Below, one piece after another: positions 26,527-35,186 of a stretch of 64,000 bases of DNA (position 1 is the stretch's first letter; each line of letters begins with the position of its first letter). Both the position numbers and the translations under genes were made by a program. The notes below the pieces were generated by a model that made no database searches, was not told the DNA's origin, and worked only from the letters and a program-made list of their open reading frames with translations. Source of the DNA: Pseudomonadales bacterium (GTDB taxonomy: Bacteria > Pseudomonadota > Gammaproteobacteria > Pseudomonadales > Azotimanducaceae); contig JANQPF010000022.1 in NCBI GenBank assembly GCA_028285415.1, positions 248,001 through 312,000 on the forward strand, in the 5' to 3' direction.

Positions 26527-29046
26527 TTAGAACGTGTACTGCAGCGTGGCAGCATAGTGCCGCGGCAGTTCCGGCAGAACAATTGTGCCGCCGAAGAGGT
26601 TCGGGAAGTTCGAACGGAAGTATTCTTCGTCCGTGATGTTCTTCGCGTTGACGCCAAGCAACCAGCGATCGGTCTGGTAGACAAAACCCAGATTGACCAG
26701 CGTGTAGTCGGGCAGCTCAACCGAACCGGAGTAACCTGAATCCACCTCGTCCGCCTTGATCACGCTGAAGTGACCGGCAAAGTTCTCGGTGAAGTCATAG
26801 GTGCCGGTGACGGAGAAGATGTTCTCCGGCATACCTGCGCGTCGCGGATCAGAAGCAACGTTGCCACCCAGGGTGCCGCCGTACAGCACTTCAGGCGCAA
26901 TGTTCGGCAGATCGTCTGCGCCAATGAAGCTGAAGCGGAATCCGCTGCTTTCGCTCGCCAGGTTCGTCACCTCGATGTTCGACCAGCCGGCCGTCATGAG
27001 CAGACGATCCGTCACTGCCCAGCGCAGCTCGAACTCGTAGCCTTCAGTTTCCGTGGTCTGGTTCGTCACAATGGACTGCGTCGACAGGTCCGTGCGCTCC
27101 TGCTCGTAGTAGCTGAGCGCGAAGTACAGGTTGTCTTCCAGGAGGCTGCCTTTGACACCAAATTCCAGAAGCTCGGAAGTATCGAAGATGGAGTCGTCGC
27201 GAATGTTGTTGGTCACAAGCTCTGCGCCCTGACCGGCAATCAGCGTGGACTGCTCCGACGCCGTGACGTACGGACGAATGCCAATCGGCGTTTCCCAGCT
27301 GACGCTGATCGTCCAGGACTCGCCGTCGACGGTGTCGTCAGCCTCGAGCGCGTTGCCGCAATCAGCTTCGTAATCGGCGGCGGTCGCCGGGTTACAGAAG
27401 TTGTTGGAGCTCGCGAACAGCAGCTTTTCGAACGGCTGCTCGGACTCCATGTCGATGGTGTCCCAGCGCAGGCCCGCAACGATGTTTAGACCAAAATCGA
27501 ACGTGACGTCGACCATGCCGGCGATGCCGAGGTTGGTGTACTCACCGGTGTAGTACTCGGTGTAGTCGTCGTCGATGCGCGTCGCAAGGAGGCGACGATC
27601 GAGGGCCGTGGACGGACCTGTCAAATCGCGACGGTCGAAATACTCGTTGGTGTAGTCATCGCCGTGGTCGAAGTCCGTGTGACGGATCGACGGTGAAAGC
27701 TGCCACTGCGTCACGACGCCGTCGGCTTCCCACTTGCCGGACAATACGAGTTTGTCTTCGACGACCCAGGTCTCGTGGAACTGCGAGAAGCCGTAGGCGT
27801 TCTCGTTCAGGTTGTCGTAGCTTTCGTAGTAGAGCTGGTTCTTGAGTTCCATGCCGTTGTCGAACGTCCAGATGATGTCGAAGTAGAAGACGTAGTCCTC
27901 GTTTTCGAGCGTATCATCGGGTGCAACGAGCACGTCGCTGCCGTCGATTTTGGCAGTGCCGACGGTGGCGGGGTCGAGGTTGAGGAGCGCAGTCGATCCG
28001 ATCAGCACCTCGAGATCAGCCAGGCTTTCGGTGCTGCCGGGTGTCAGAGCGCCGCCGGGCGCGCCGGAGATGAAGTCGAAACGGAAGGGATTCAAGTTGG
28101 TGAATCCGTCGCCGTCGGTATCAAATTCCTGATGCGAGATGGAGCCGTCACCGTTGGTATCCAGTGGCGTGGGATTGCCCGTCACATAGGTGCCGTGGTC
28201 GATGAGATCCTGGGTCACCCGGTTCCAGCCGGCAATCTGATTGCCCTTGAAGTCGTGGTATTGACCGCCGAACTGGATGCGGAGCTGGTCGTTCACGTCC
28301 ATATCGAAAGACGCCTGGAACAGGGTCTGCTCGGTGGCAGAGTTGTCGTAGTAGCTGCCTGAGTCTTCGACCTCACCGTAAATGTAGAAGCCGAAGTCTT
28401 TCCCGGCGATCTCACCGGGACCGCCGACTTCGGCGGTGATGATGGATTTGTCCCAGCTGCCTGTCGTGAACGAGATGGCACCTTCGTTCTCAGCCAGATA
28501 TTGACCGCTGTCAGCGCGGGCCGACTTTGGTGTGAAGTTCAGGTAGCCGCCGATCTTGGACGGTCCGAAAATCGGGGACGCCGGGCCGCGGACGATGTCG
28601 ATGCGGTCAGCAGCGCCGATAGGCGTCGGGTAGTTACCCGGGTTGTCGAGGCGGCGGATACCGCGGAAGTAGGTCTCGCCGGGCGTACCGCGAACGTCCA
28701 GAGCACCGGCAACGCCGAAGAAGGACTGCGTAAACGTGCCCGGTGCCAGTGCAACCAGCTCGTCGATGTCCTTGATGTTGAAACGTTCGATCTGTTCCCA
28801 GGAAACCGTCGATGCCGAGCGGGGTAGTTCCAGGAGAGACTTCTGGAAACCAAACACGGACTCTACGTTTTCCCCGGGCAGCGAGCGAAGGTCGCCGGTT
28901 ACGACGAGCTCTTCGATGTACTCTTCATCGTCGTCTTCAGATTCCTCGGCGTACGCGCGGTGCGCCGCGGTAAAGAGCAGCGCAATCGACACGAGCAGTG
29001 TCACAACGCTGCGAAGGCTTGTGAGATTGGTTTTCACCACTATCAA
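26527..29046 (-). CDS. TonB-dependent siderophore-type receptor with EF-hand-like loop
   Basis: 839-residue outer-membrane receptor. It has a signal peptide (to about residue 33, AYA), an acidic stretch, a TonB box (YIEELVVTG, about 43-51), a plug with DRIDIVRGPASPIFGPSKIGG (the siderophore-receptor pattern) and a barrel ending in HYAATLQYTF. Ferric siderophores are the likely cargo. Between barrel strands, at residues 296-307, DTNGDGSISHQE is a textbook EF-hand loop, followed at 309-320 by a second Asp-rich loop (DTDGDG), implying calcium binding at an extracellular loop. No Fur box or biosynthesis gene was seen. Single gene ending at a strong terminator. Confidence 0.92.
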   Translation of the reverse strand: MIVVKTNLTSLRSVVTLLVSIALLFTAAHRAYAEESEDDDEEYIEELVVTGDLRSLPGENVESVFGFQKSLLELPRSASTVSWEQIERFNIKDIDELVALAPGTFTQSFFGVAGALDVRGTPGETYFRGIRRLDNPGNYPTPIGAADRIDIVRGPASPIFGPSKIGGYLNFTPKSARADSGQYLAENEGAISFTTGSWDKSIITAEVGGPGEIAGKDFGFYIYGEVEDSGSYYDNSATEQTLFQASFDMDVNDQLRIQFGGQYHDFKGNQIAGWNRVTQDLIDHGTYVTGNPTPLDTNGDGSISHQEFDTDGDGFTNLNPFRFDFISGAPGGALTPGSTESLADLEVLIGSTALLNLDPATVGTAKIDGSDVLVAPDDTLENEDYVFYFDIIWTFDNGMELKNQLYYESYDNLNENAYGFSQFHETWVVEDKLVLSGKWEADGVVTQWQLSPSIRHTDFDHGDDYTNEYFDRRDLTGPSTALDRRLLATRIDDDYTEYYTGEYTNLGIAGMVDVTFDFGLNIVAGLRWDTIDMESEQPFEKLLFASSNNFCNPATAADYEADCGNALEADDTVDGESWTISVSWETPIGIRPYVTASEQSTLIAGQGAELVTNNIRDDSIFDTSELLEFGVKGSLLEDNLYFALSYYEQERTDLSTQSIVTNQTTETEGYEFELRWAVTDRLLMTAGWSNIEVTNLASESSGFRFSFIGADDLPNIAPEVLYGGTLGGNVASDPRRAGMPENIFSVTGTYDFTENFAGHFSVIKADEVDSGYSGSVELPDYTLVNLGFVYQTDRWLLGVNAKNITDEEYFRSNFPNLFGGTIVLPELPRHYAATLQYTF

Positions 29047-29393
29047 TTCCCCCAGTTTTTGTTATCTGCCCACCTTGCGGTGAGCTCATGCTGGCCTGCG
29101 AGCGCCGGCCTCGTGGCTTACAGGCAAACGGCGTGCCATTTCCTGCCATTGCCGCTCTTACCACTGTAATGCGGCGCTCGCGCACCAAAAGGGAACAAAG
29201 GCGGGGCGCAAATGCCAGAAAGCGGTGCATCGCCATGACGCATAGCGTCCGGGCGAGTCAGTTCCGGTTGTGTTGCCTTCGTTTGTCCCCAGTCAGAGCA
29301 CGCACATGGATCGTTTCTGATCCGTCGTGCGCAATCAGGGTGCGATTCTATACCATCCCGGGCAAACGTCGAGCGCCGGATGAGGTTTTGCGC
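29047..29393. other. 347-base non-coding spacer
   Basis: Lies between the siderophore-type receptor start and the soxR stop (both minus strand), so it should hold the receptor promoter. I see no convincing -35/-10 pair, Fur-type palindrome or terminator. A plus-strand open frame crosses it into the antisense of soxR, but its Arg/Ala/Pro-rich translation looks like a shadow. Confidence 0.5.
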
Positions 29394-29837
29394 CTAGTCG
29401 GGGTCACCGAGAAGGTAGCGGGGCCCGGCACCGCGCCGCCAGGCGCGATCTTCGGGATTGTAGAGGGTGCAGTTTTTCAAACTCAGGCAGCCGCAGCCAA
29501 TGCAGCCGTCCAGTCGCTCGCGCATGCGCTGCATCATGGCAATCCGGGCGTCCAGCTCGCGGCGAAAACCGCGGCTGATTTTCGCCCAGTCGGCCTTTGT
29601 CGGCGTGCGCTCATCCGGCAGAGATGCCAGACATTCGTGAATGTCTTTCATGCTGAAGCCGAGCTGCTGTGCGATGAGCACAAACGACAGCCGTCTGATG
29701 TCCGATCGTAGATAGCGTCGCTGACCGCCGGCGTTGCGTGCCGGGTGGACAAGTCCCTGGGTTTCGTAAAAGCGGATCGCGGAGATGGAAAGCCCCGTGC
29801 GCTCCGCCACCTGTCCAATGGAAATACGTTCGCTCAT
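29394..29837 (-). CDS. soxR: Redox-sensing transcriptional activator SoxR
   Basis: 147-residue MerR-family regulator. The winged helix-turn-helix (ISIGQVAERTGLSISAIRFYE) is followed by a dimerisation helix and the [2Fe-2S] cysteine cluster CIGCGCLSLKNC (C-x2-C-x-C-x5-C), which is diagnostic of SoxR. Redox cycling compounds or nitric oxide oxidise the cluster, and the protein then remodels a promoter with an overlong spacer. No soxS is present; the divergent VOC-family gene has a matching operator, as in non-enteric bacteria where SoxR directly drives a few defence genes. Confidence 0.95.
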   Translation of the reverse strand: MSERISIGQVAERTGLSISAIRFYETQGLVHPARNAGGQRRYLRSDIRRLSFVLIAQQLGFSMKDIHECLASLPDERTPTKADWAKISRGFRRELDARIAMMQRMRERLDGCIGCGCLSLKNCTLYNPEDRAWRRGAGPRYLLGDPD

Positions 29838-29864
29838 AGATGAATGCTCTTCATGACCAATACC

Positions 29865-29895
29865 TTGACCTAAAGTAAGGTTGAGGTATTAGAGT
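29865..29895 (+). promoter_or_regulatory. SoxR box within a 19-bp-spacer promoter
   Basis: TTGACC (29865-29870), a 19-base spacer containing a partly dyad CCTaAAGTaAGGTTGAGG-type sequence, and TAGAGT (29890-29895). It aligns with the E. coli soxS promoter, which also has a 19-bp spacer with CCTCAAG...CTTGAGG. It reads toward the VOC gene and lies in the short spacer to soxR, so it may regulate both. Confidence 0.75.
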
Positions 29896-29928
29896 GTTGG
29901 CGTCAATCACTGAGATGAGGAGATAACG

Positions 29929-30309
29929 ATGAGTTCAGGCATGTTGGAACACGTCAACGTCACGGTCAGCGACCCCGCGAAGACGGCCGCAATGATGTGC
30001 GAGCTCTTCGACTGGCATGTACGCTGGCAGGGGCCTTCCAAAATGGGCGGGCATACGTTTCACGTCGGCACTGACGATGCTTACGTTGCGGTTTATACCA
30101 CCGCGCAGCCGGTAGACGGCCATAGCGACAGCCACAGGCTGGGTGGCCTCAATCACATCGGCGTGCAGGTGGAAGATCTCGACGCCGTCGAGCAGAGAGT
30201 TGTTGACGCAGGTTTCAAACCCTTCAATCACGAAGATTACGAACCGGGTCGGCGCTTCTACTTTCTCGACGGTGATGACATCGAGTTCGAAGTTGTGAGC
30301 TACGCCTGA
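29929..30309 (+). CDS. VOC/glyoxalase-fold protein, predicted SoxR target
   Basis: 126-residue vicinal-oxygen-chelate fold protein. Two beta-alpha-beta-beta-beta modules are visible; likely metal ligands are the His in EHVNVTV, the His in LNHIGVQVEDLDA and the Glu in DIEFEVVSY. Family members include glyoxalase I, dioxygenases and antibiotic-binding or -modifying resistance proteins. A strong ribosome site (GAGGAG) precedes ATG 29929. The SoxR-type promoter directly upstream suggests it detoxifies a redox-active compound or its products. Its last ten bases overlap the convergent hipA gene. Confidence 0.85.
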   Translation: MSSGMLEHVNVTVSDPAKTAAMMCELFDWHVRWQGPSKMGGHTFHVGTDDAYVAVYTTAQPVDGHSDSHRLGGLNHIGVQVEDLDAVEQRVVDAGFKPFNHEDYEPGRRFYFLDGDDIEFEVVSYA

Positions 30310-31535
30310 GAGCTTTCCCGCCAGCGCGTCACGACATCGCGAAACGCAAAGCAGCGTTCAAGCAGGGCAACGTCGCTTGCCAGCACGCCGGCATCATGCA
30401 TGGCTTCGCGCCAGCCGGCGGTTGCTGCAAGCACCTCGTCGGCGATGGTGCGACCGCGTTCCCCGGTCAGGCCGAGACGCTCTACGGCGGCGTTGAAGTT
30501 GTCGATGCTGGGGGTGTTGCCGAACGCACCGAGGGCAATCGCGTGTGAACCCTGCAGACCCGTGTTGGGCACGATGTCGTAGCCGGGGGTCAGCAGATAC
30601 TGGGATTCTTTCGCCTTTTTGTAGAACGCGTGATTGCGCAGATGATCGTCGGTATTGCCGATGGCCACGTTGAACAGCATACGGCGGAAGATGTCCCCGC
30701 CGAGGTCGAGCGTCGCGGTGCCAATCCGATTGCCGAGCTGAAAGATACCCGGATACGACATGGCTGCTTCGTCGTACTGGGTGATATCGAACTTGTTGAT
30801 GAGACTCGCCACGGAGATGAGGTGGTGCTGGTCTTTGCCGTCGATATCGAAGCGCTCGACGAGGAGCACGGGTCCTCTGGCGGTTTCGGTCAGCTCGACG
30901 TCGGGTACTTCAATGTCTGCGGCGCGCGCCATGCGCATGCTGACGTACTCGACCTTACACATGTCGACCAGATCGGATTCCCTGGCAAACTTGGCGATCC
31001 AGCTGCCGCCGTCGTAGTCGATGAGGGTTTTGGGTCGCGCACCGCCAAGGCCGCTGCCGTGAAAGAAATACGGTTCGAGGCTTCGGTCGACTTCACGGCC
31101 GGCCTCGATGTCATCGGCAATCTGCTGCAGATGCACCAGGTTTTCAAAGGGCCGCGCGGGTACGGGTCGCAGCGCGTCGCGCAGTTCCCCCGTGAAATGC
31201 AGAGCGCCGACACCCTCACCGGATGCTGCGAGCAGAAATTCGATGGCGGTGATCGGCGGCGGCTGTCGGGTTTTGGCGAGCTGGCGTCTGCCCCACTCGT
31301 CGGGCCCGGCATCAATCATGACGCCGAATACGCCGGGCGCCTCCCGCGTCCGCGGATTATCGTGAATGTCCTCGATGAGCGGCAGGTTGACCGGATCCAG
31401 TGCGAACGCGCGGGGGTGCTCCAGATAGCCGCGGGCATACTTGAAGCGACCGCGCGTATCGTCGACCAGCAGCTGACCGGTCAGGACTTTGTTGCCGTCA
31501 CCGAGATCCACGTGCACAAAGAGCTTTTCGCTCAT
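30300..31535 (-). CDS. hipA: HipA-type serine/threonine kinase toxin
   Basis: 411-residue HipA-family kinase. In E. coli HipA phosphorylates glutamyl-tRNA synthetase and induces persistence. Visible elements are the N-terminal subdomain (GVFGVMIDAGPDEWGRR), the glycine-rich loop GSGLGGARPKTLI, the lysine strand WIAKFA, VLLVERFD, the catalytic loop GNTDDHLRNHAFYK and the metal motif TPGYDIVPN. The start is ATG 31533-31535, sharing one base with the stop of the upstream antitoxin (TAATG), so translation is coupled. All catalytic motifs look intact. Confidence 0.9.
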   Translation of the reverse strand: MSEKLFVHVDLGDGNKVLTGQLLVDDTRGRFKYARGYLEHPRAFALDPVNLPLIEDIHDNPRTREAPGVFGVMIDAGPDEWGRRQLAKTRQPPPITAIEFLLAASGEGVGALHFTGELRDALRPVPARPFENLVHLQQIADDIEAGREVDRSLEPYFFHGSGLGGARPKTLIDYDGGSWIAKFARESDLVDMCKVEYVSMRMARAADIEVPDVELTETARGPVLLVERFDIDGKDQHHLISVASLINKFDITQYDEAAMSYPGIFQLGNRIGTATLDLGGDIFRRMLFNVAIGNTDDHLRNHAFYKKAKESQYLLTPGYDIVPNTGLQGSHAIALGAFGNTPSIDNFNAAVERLGLTGERGRTIADEVLAATAGWREAMHDAGVLASDVALLERCFAFRDVVTRWRESSQA

Positions 31536-31882
31536 TACAGCTCCCACTCGTCGGCGCTGACACGGGGTTCGCGGGCGCGCTGGCGCAGGTCACCGCGCGC
31601 CAGCGCCTCGCCCAGGGTGTCGGACCCGGGTGCGAGCACCCGATCCAGCACGGTCGGCAGGCCGTAAACGTCAAAGAGCGCAAGATAGGCGGCGACGGAA
31701 ACGTGGGGTGAGCCGCTTTCCACTTTCTTGACCGAGCTTTCCGACAGACCTGCTTTCTCGGCGGTCAGGGCCTGGGTCCAGTTGCGGCGCAGGCGGGCCT
31801 CTTTCAGGCGTCCGCCGAGCTGCAGCAGGCTGCCGAGTGCGGCATCGCTGAGGACGCTGTAGGCTTTGGATTTTCGCGGCAT
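31535..31882 (-). CDS. hipB: HipB-type helix-turn-helix antitoxin
   Basis: 115-residue XRE-type DNA-binding protein immediately upstream of hipA. The helix-turn-helix is GGRLKEARLRRNWTQALTAEKAGLSESSVKKVESG, a pattern shared with HipB antitoxins that neutralise HipA and repress the operon. ATG 31880-31882 is preferred (MPRKSKAYS); a TTG four codons earlier is possible. Its upstream spacer is noticeably AT-rich and carries inverted CCTATT/AATAGG repeats (31919-31924 and 31967-31972) that could be operators. Confidence 0.88.
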   Translation of the reverse strand: MPRKSKAYSVLSDAALGSLLQLGGRLKEARLRRNWTQALTAEKAGLSESSVKKVESGSPHVSVAAYLALFDVYGLPTVLDRVLAPGSDTLGEALARGDLRQRAREPRVSADEWEL

Positions 31883-32074
31883 ATAAAACTGCAAACATCG
31901 TATTTGGGTTTATTAAAACCTATTCGAACGAAGAACAGTAGTGCACGCGTCACAGCTGCGATCGAAAATAGGATTCGTATGGATTTATATACACCTGTTA
32001 AAAAGAAATAGAGATCTATAAAGATCTGTTCAGTTCCCGGGCAGACGTTGCCTCAAGCGTCTACCCTTAACAGG
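31883..32074. promoter_or_regulatory. AT-rich control region between hipB and the c-di-GMP operon
   Basis: A 192-base divergent spacer much richer in A and T than its surroundings. It holds inverted CCTATT (31919-31924) and AATAGG (31967-31972), GGTTT-ATTA-AAACC next to hipB, and a repeated AGATCT around 32010-32030. These may be HipB operators and promoters, but exact sites cannot be fixed by eye. Confidence 0.4.
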
Positions 32075-33277
32075 ATGAGCGGCGAACCTGAGAACCTGGC
32101 GAACCTGATTGAAGTGCCCGTGGCGGGATTGCGTCCGGGCATGTACGTCGCGGCGCTCGACCGGCCGTGGCTCGATACACCCTTTGCCATGCAGGGCTTC
32201 GAGATCAAAGATCAGGATGATGCCGACTATGTCTCACGACACTGCGACTACGTGTTCGTCGATCCCCGTCGCAAGGTCTCCGGACGCTACCTGCCGCGGC
32301 GCAACGCCGCCAGCCGCAAAGACCCGGTCTCACTGAAGTCGGAATTCAAGCGGATGGATGCGGAGTTCGAATCCGCTGCGACCGCGATCGAGAAAGTGTT
32401 CGACGAGGTCCGCCGCAATCGCCGTCTCGAGCTCGCCGCCATGCAGAGCGCCATCAATCCGCTGATCGACAGCGTGCTGCGCAACCGTGACGCGCTGGCA
32501 GCGCTGATGCGTCTGCGACGCAAAGGGAACTACCTCTTCAATCACTCGATGGCCTGTGTTGTCTGGGCGGCCATCCTGGGGCGTCATCTTGGCCTCGACG
32601 GCCAGGCGCTGCAGGAGGTTGCGCTCGGTGTGTCCGTCATGGACGTCGGGATGACTGATTTGCCGGACAGCGTGCTCAACAAGAACGGTCCGCTCAGTCC
32701 GCCGGAGCTGGACCTTTTACGTGCTCACGTGAAAGGCAGTCTCGATATCGTACAGGCCGCCGGTGAAGTTGCGCCCAGCGTGCTCAACCTCATTGCGTGC
32801 CACCATGAGCGCCACGACGGCTCCGGCTATCCGCAGGGCCTGCAGGATCAGGACATCCCGATGCTCGCGCGCATTGCCGGTCTCGTCGACAGCTACGACG
32901 CCATGATCAGTGAACGGCCCCACGCCCCTGCGCGCAGTTCGTTCACCGCGATCCAGGAACTCGTGGACAGCAAAGACCAGCTCTTTCAGGGGGCGCTCGT
33001 CGAGCAATTCGTGCAGGCGGTTGGTCTCTTTCCGACCGGCACGGTCGTAGAGCTCAACTCCGGGGAGGTAGGGGTGGTCGTGCAGCAGAACGACACGCGG
33101 CGCCTGCGTCCGAAACTGGTGCTCATCCTCGACGCAAACAAGCAACAGCGCGCGGACTTCCCGCTGATTGACCTCAGCAAGTACACACCCGACAGTCAGG
33201 GACAGGCCGTGGTCTGGATTGCCCGGGATCTGGAAGCGGGTGCATACGGGATCGCGCCTGATGACTACTTCCTCTAA
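32075..33277 (+). CDS. DUF3391/HD-GYP domain protein with degenerate HD motif
   Basis: 400-residue protein. An N-terminal DUF3391 domain (VPVAGLRPGMYVAALDRPWLDTPF) precedes an HD-GYP domain, normally a c-di-GMP phosphodiesterase. The HHERHDGSGYP signature (243-253) is intact, and the first conserved His (FNHSMACVVW) is present. The metal-binding HDIGK motif instead reads MDVGM (189-193), losing the His and the Lys. Catalysis may be impaired, and the protein could be a sensor or adaptor. ATG 32075 is used; an upstream TTG at 32048 is possible. Its end overlaps the EAL gene by 17 bases. Confidence 0.85.
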   Translation: MSGEPENLANLIEVPVAGLRPGMYVAALDRPWLDTPFAMQGFEIKDQDDADYVSRHCDYVFVDPRRKVSGRYLPRRNAASRKDPVSLKSEFKRMDAEFESAATAIEKVFDEVRRNRRLELAAMQSAINPLIDSVLRNRDALAALMRLRRKGNYLFNHSMACVVWAAILGRHLGLDGQALQEVALGVSVMDVGMTDLPDSVLNKNGPLSPPELDLLRAHVKGSLDIVQAAGEVAPSVLNLIACHHERHDGSGYPQGLQDQDIPMLARIAGLVDSYDAMISERPHAPARSSFTAIQELVDSKDQLFQGALVEQFVQAVGLFPTGTVVELNSGEVGVVVQQNDTRRLRPKLVLILDANKQQRADFPLIDLSKYTPDSQGQAVVWIARDLEAGAYGIAPDDYFL

Positions 33278-34490
33278 CCTGCATTGCCACGCCGCCGTGC
33301 GGCTGACCGGTCTCGACCGAATCCGCCAGCACATCGGTCCAGAAACGACGCGTCTGTATATCGAAGCGTTCGAAGCACGGCTGAAAGCGGTGCTGCGCCC
33401 GGTCGACAAGCTGATCAAGCTCGAGGAGGGCAGCTATTGCCTGGTGCTGCGCGAAGTCACCGCACACAACCTGGTGGTGCTGGCCGCGGCCAAAATGGAA
33501 CGACTCCTCGAAGCGCCCGAAGACGTTGTGGGGGAGCGGCTCTTTTTCAACTATCACGCCGGATTTGCTCCGCCTCCCGACGATGCCACGGCGAACACAG
33601 ACGTGCTGCGGGCTGCGCAGGGTGCGCTGCAGGAGGCAATTGCAGCCGGGCGCGCCGTTCTTGTTCTGTCCGGACAGGAGCCGACGCCGGAGGAGCCGGA
33701 CGAGATGTTGCTGCCGCGCATCGAGCAGGGTCTGCAGCGTGGTGAGTTTACGCTGTACTACCAGCCGAAAGTCAGCGCCGCGTTCGGTAACGTCGTCGGC
33801 GCTGAGGGGCTGGTGCGCTGGATCGACACGGAGACGCAGAAAGTCATCCCTCCGGGCGTGTTCATTGAGCTGGCTGAGCGCTCGGGACTGATCAAACCGC
33901 TGACAGAGCATCTCATCCGGGAAGCGGCGTCCAGGTGCTCACGCTGGGCTTCATCGGTCTCGGTTGCCGTGAACGTACCGCCGGTGATGCTGGAGCAGGC
34001 GGGTCTCCCGGCGGTCGTCGAAGACGCGCTTGGGGTGTTTCATCTGGACCCCGCCCGCCTCACGCTCGAGATTACCGAACGCGGACGCTTACCTGTGGTC
34101 GCGCTCGAACGATTGAATCAGCTGCGCGCGCTCGGGGTGAAGGTTGCCATTGACGATTTCGGGACCGGGCAGAGTTCGCTCAGCTATCTGCGTGATCTGC
34201 CGGCCGATCAAATCAAAGTTGACCGTTCCTTTGTCAGCGCAATGGCCGAGTCGGTCAAGGATCGTTCGATCGTGCAGGGCTGCATTGATCTGGCCCATCA
34301 CTGCGGCATGGAAGCAGTTGCCGAGGGTGTCGAAGACGAAGCCACCGCCGAGCGATTGAAAGAGATGAGCTGCGATGTCCTGCAGGGCTACTGGTTCGGC
34401 AAACCCGTACCGGGACAGACATTCGAAAAGGAACATCTCGCCGGCAACCTTGCCGCCGCCGAACCGGACCGCTACAGCGCGCTTCGCTGA
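33261..34490 (+). CDS. EAL-domain c-di-GMP phosphodiesterase with degenerate GGDEF-like N-domain
   Basis: 409-residue protein. Residues about 1-140 have the outline of a GGDEF domain, but the signature is replaced by LEEGSYCLVL, so no cyclase activity is expected. Residues 155-405 are an EAL phosphodiesterase domain that opens the c-di-GMP ring. The signature is EGL (182-184) instead of EAL, with the catalytic Glu kept; ITERG, IDDFGTGQSSLSYL, IKVDRSFV, AEGVED and LQGYWFGKP are all present. Start at ATG 33261, inside the HD-GYP gene, so both are made together and probably act in one c-di-GMP circuit. Confidence 0.88.
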   Translation: MTTSSNLHCHAAVRLTGLDRIRQHIGPETTRLYIEAFEARLKAVLRPVDKLIKLEEGSYCLVLREVTAHNLVVLAAAKMERLLEAPEDVVGERLFFNYHAGFAPPPDDATANTDVLRAAQGALQEAIAAGRAVLVLSGQEPTPEEPDEMLLPRIEQGLQRGEFTLYYQPKVSAAFGNVVGAEGLVRWIDTETQKVIPPGVFIELAERSGLIKPLTEHLIREAASRCSRWASSVSVAVNVPPVMLEQAGLPAVVEDALGVFHLDPARLTLEITERGRLPVVALERLNQLRALGVKVAIDDFGTGQSSLSYLRDLPADQIKVDRSFVSAMAESVKDRSIVQGCIDLAHHCGMEAVAEGVEDEATAERLKEMSCDVLQGYWFGKPVPGQTFEKEHLAGNLAAAEPDRYSALR

Positions 34491-34523
34491 GCCCTGACCC
34501 TACTCGGGCTGGATTGCAGCGAC

Positions 34524-34529
34524 TATACT
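34524..34529 (+). promoter_or_regulatory. Candidate -10 element for the phosphoribosyltransferase gene
   Basis: TATACT about 36 bases before the ATG at 34565. The hexamer 17 bases upstream (TACTCG) is not a good -35, so confidence is low. Confidence 0.35.
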
Positions 34530-34564
34530 ACGCCGCCTTCTGAGAGAGCGTGCCAATTCCGTCT

Positions 34565-35149
34565 ATGTCCAAACACGAAGAAAAGATCTACATCACCGCT
34601 GAGGAACTGCTGCGTGACTCGTTTGCGCTGGGCCTGCAGGTCATCGAGAGCGGCTTTCAGCCGGATTTCATTGTCGCGGTCTGGCGCGGCGGCACCCCGG
34701 TGGGTATTGCGGTTCAGGAGCTTCTGAAATACGCGGCGGTGGACACCGATCACATTGCCATTCGCACGTCCTATTACCACGGCATCGACAAAACCCATAG
34801 CCAGGTGCAGGTCCACAACCTCGGCTATCTGCTGGAAAACCTAAACTACGATCATTCGCTGCTGATCGTCGACGACGTTTTCGACCGGGGCCGCAGCATC
34901 GAGGCAATCATCAAGGAGCTGAAACGCCTGACGCGGCGTAACATGCCGAAAGACATACGCGTCGCCACGGTCTGGTTCAAGCCCGAGAAGAACGTGACGG
35001 ATCTGGTGCCCGATTACTTCGTGAACGAAACCAACCGCTGGCTCGTGTTTCCCCACGAGCTTGACGGTTTGAGTGAAGACGAAGTCAACGAAGGCAAGCC
35101 GGTGATCGCCGATCTGGTCATGCGTGCCAAGGCGCTGCAGAACGCGTGA
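34565..35149 (+). CDS. Hypoxanthine/xanthine-type purine phosphoribosyltransferase
   Basis: 194-residue type I phosphoribosyltransferase. The PRPP-binding motif is LLIVDDVFDRGRSIEAI, preceded by FIVAVWRGGTPVGI and the flexible-loop region TSYYHG. It converts hypoxanthine, guanine or xanthine plus PRPP to the nucleotide, the salvage counterpart of the degradation genes that follow. ATG 34565 (MSKHEEK) is chosen over one five codons upstream. It is the first gene of the purine island and is followed 37 bases later by allantoinase on the same strand. Confidence 0.85.
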   Translation: MSKHEEKIYITAEELLRDSFALGLQVIESGFQPDFIVAVWRGGTPVGIAVQELLKYAAVDTDHIAIRTSYYHGIDKTHSQVQVHNLGYLLENLNYDHSLLIVDDVFDRGRSIEAIIKELKRLTRRNMPKDIRVATVWFKPEKNVTDLVPDYFVNETNRWLVFPHELDGLSEDEVNEGKPVIADLVMRAKALQNA

Positions 35150-35186
35150 GCCTTGCAGCGAGGTGCGGTCGCCTTGATGGAGAAAT

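Noticed and set aside
29088-29711. Plus-strand 207-residue frame across the 29.1-29.7 kb spacer
   Set aside because: Half of it is antisense to soxR, and its composition is Arg/Ala/Pro-rich without structure.
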